IMG/VR virus record: IMGVR_UViG_3300044729_003382
Location: 1-55,875 of that record
Reading direction: 5' to 3' (one strand)
Length of the DNA: 55,875 nt
Origin: a virus
Shown in pieces: positions 54,843 to 55,875 of the stretch (positions are counted from its first letter, which is position 1; the number at the start of each line of letters is the position of its first letter). The notes below the pieces were generated by a model, which saw nothing but the letters and a program-made list of their open reading frames with translations, did no database searches and was not told where the DNA came from. Position numbers and translations under genes: made by a program.

Positions 54843-55804
54843 AACTCAAAATTATTTTTTAATAAATACCCATCAACTTTATTTAAAAATACTTTTGGTT
54901 TACCTTTTCCTTGAGTATGTCCTATAAAGTGAGTTATTTTTGATTTTAGCCCAATCGTCCAACCATTATTTTCATCTTCATTATTTATTTCCCCAAATTT
55001 TGGGTGAACTCCCCAATTAGGCACTACAAAATACTCATTTTCTTCTAAAATATGCGGATATTTTTTTGAAAAAACAACATTCATTAAACCAAAAAAACTT
55101 TGTTGTTGCGTATCAATAATAAATCTTTCATTACCCCAAATTTCATTACCATTTTGGTCAAAAATAGATTTATATTCAAATAAATCCAATAAAAATTTAA
55201 ATCTATCTTTGGATAAAAAATCATCATATATACTTAAATCAATACCTTGAAATCCAGCATTAAATCCTTTAAACTCAGGATTTCTATTTTTATAAGCTGT
55301 TAAAAACCCTTCTCCAAATACATCTATTAATTTATTTATTAATACCTTATCGCAGTTGATATTCATTGGTTCTGATATTAAAACAGGAATTTTGTTTAAT
55401 ACCAGTTTTACAATGTGGTCAAAATTATCATTTATTAAAATATCATCATCATATATTAAATAATAATCTTTACACAAAACTCTTCTAATATAATGTGGCA
55501 TGATTATATGATAGATTGGTGGCCATATGTTGAATTTATTTTCATAATCCAAATCGTATAAATTTTTAACATAATCTACAAAAAATTTTCTATCATATGA
55601 ATATAGATTTTTAATCTCAGAATTTATTAATTTTTCCCATTTATCATTTGTATCATTATATTCATCTTTATTATCCCATAATATATGAAATTCAATTTTA
55701 ATATCAGAATATAATGCTTGTATTTTACTTTGTATTTGGTGTAGAGCAAAAAAACTTTGTTTATTTTTTGTTCTCATCATGTTTGCTATAATTATTTCTT
55801 TCAT
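54839..55804 (-). CDS. glycosyltransferase-like protein, 321 aa
   Basis: The sequence has a nucleotide-sugar-transferase feel: IKIEFHILWDNKDEYN, then YYLIYDDDILINDNFDHI, whose YDDD could be the DxD metal motif, then GFNAGFQGIDLSIYDDFL and a final HFIGHTQGKGKP. The family is not certain. It heads the visible part of the sugar operon and overlaps the dehydratase gene by four bases. Confidence 0.6.
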   Translation of the reverse strand: MKEIIIANMMRTKNKQSFFALHQIQSKIQALYSDIKIEFHILWDNKDEYNDTNDKWEKLINSEIKNLYSYDRKFFVDYVKNLYDLDYENKFNIWPPIYHIIMPHYIRRVLCKDYYLIYDDDILINDNFDHIVKLVLNKIPVLISEPMNINCDKVLINKLIDVFGEGFLTAYKNRNPEFKGFNAGFQGIDLSIYDDFLSKDRFKFLLDLFEYKSIFDQNGNEIWGNERFIIDTQQQSFFGLMNVVFSKKYPHILEENEYFVVPNWGVHPKFGEINNEDENNGWTIGLKSKITHFIGHTQGKGKPKVFLNKVDGYLLKNNFEL

Positions 55805-55841
55805 ATGTTAATTTATAAGAGTTTTTATCATTAATTTAATT

Positions 55842-55875
55842 TTATTCATATGCTTTTTTATAAAAATTGATTAAT
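55842..55875 (-). CDS. possible C-terminal end of an upstream gene, cut by window edge
   Basis: One frame reads LINFYKKAYE then stop, entering from the right edge. The sequence TATGAATAA at its end resembles the coupling junctions seen at 10-13 kb. Too short for more. Confidence 0.3.
   Translation of the reverse strand, partial: LINFYKKAYE

Overview
The window looks like part of a large, virulent tailed phage that infects a Bacteroidetes (Flavobacteriia-like) host. Every supported gene, over more than 55 kb, lies on the minus strand, so transcription runs right to left, and many genes overlap by 1, 4, 8 or 11 bases. Phage signs are a holin/GH19 endolysin/spanin-like lysis block, HNH endonucleases inside essential genes, RNA-repair enzymes and a split thymidylate synthase. 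Host signs are promoters that fit TTTG/TTGG-N19-TAnnTTT, five signal peptides cleaved before Gln (FAQ, FGQ, KAQ, LAQ), and a protein with a type IX secretion sorting domain. No terminase, capsid, portal, tail or polymerase gene is present, so the genome must be considerably larger.

Layout from the right (upstream) end. 48.2-55.8 kb: an operon for surface glycan chemistry (two glycosyltransferase-like proteins, a nucleotide-sugar 4,6-dehydratase, a thiamine-diphosphate enzyme, an acylating acetaldehyde dehydrogenase, a DmpG/MhpE-type aldolase, an NAD-dependent epimerase). 42.1-48 kb: small membrane proteins, then an export/cell-surface block (T9SS-sorted protein, CsgG-like lipoprotein, outer-membrane barrel candidate, C-type-lectin protein). 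38.1-42.1 kb: lysis genes and a metalloprotease with virion-like features. 31.2-38.1 kb: protein quality control (GroES, an HNH endonuclease, GroEL, a J-domain protein, a ClpS-like adaptor), HAD phosphatases, and three DnaA boxes spaced 10 bp apart.

28-31 kb: NUDIX hydrolase, secreted non-specific nuclease, small metalloprotease-like protein. 24.5-28 kb: LemA-like protein with a large membrane partner, and small phage families. 21-24.5 kb: an RNA-repair set of two ligases, a kinase and a metallophosphoesterase. 13.4-21 kb: many small hypotheticals, YwqK/MORN-like proteins, a P-loop kinase, methylglyoxal synthase. 9-13.4 kb: a chain of overlapping ORFs joined by a recurring GTTATGAATAA junction, containing thyA split into two ORFs by an HNH gene and several ORFs that carry a thymidylate-synthase-like segment. 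3.4-8.1 kb: ribose-5-phosphate isomerase B and a family of proteins sharing an N-terminal leader (MKVSQLRQLIREA type) that resembles the capsid-targeting peptides of T4 internal proteins. 2.2-3.4 kb: a gene-free region with repeated palindromes, an orphan promoter and pyrimidine-rich tracts, closed by a terminator. 0-2.2 kb: small genes with near-identical promoters.

The most notable points are the family of probable packaged proteins, the split thymidylate synthase and its cassette array, the palindromic repeat region, the CsgG/T9SS/lectin block, and the phage-borne aldolase-dehydrogenase-ThDP sugar pathway. All functions are read from motifs by eye; no database search was possible.
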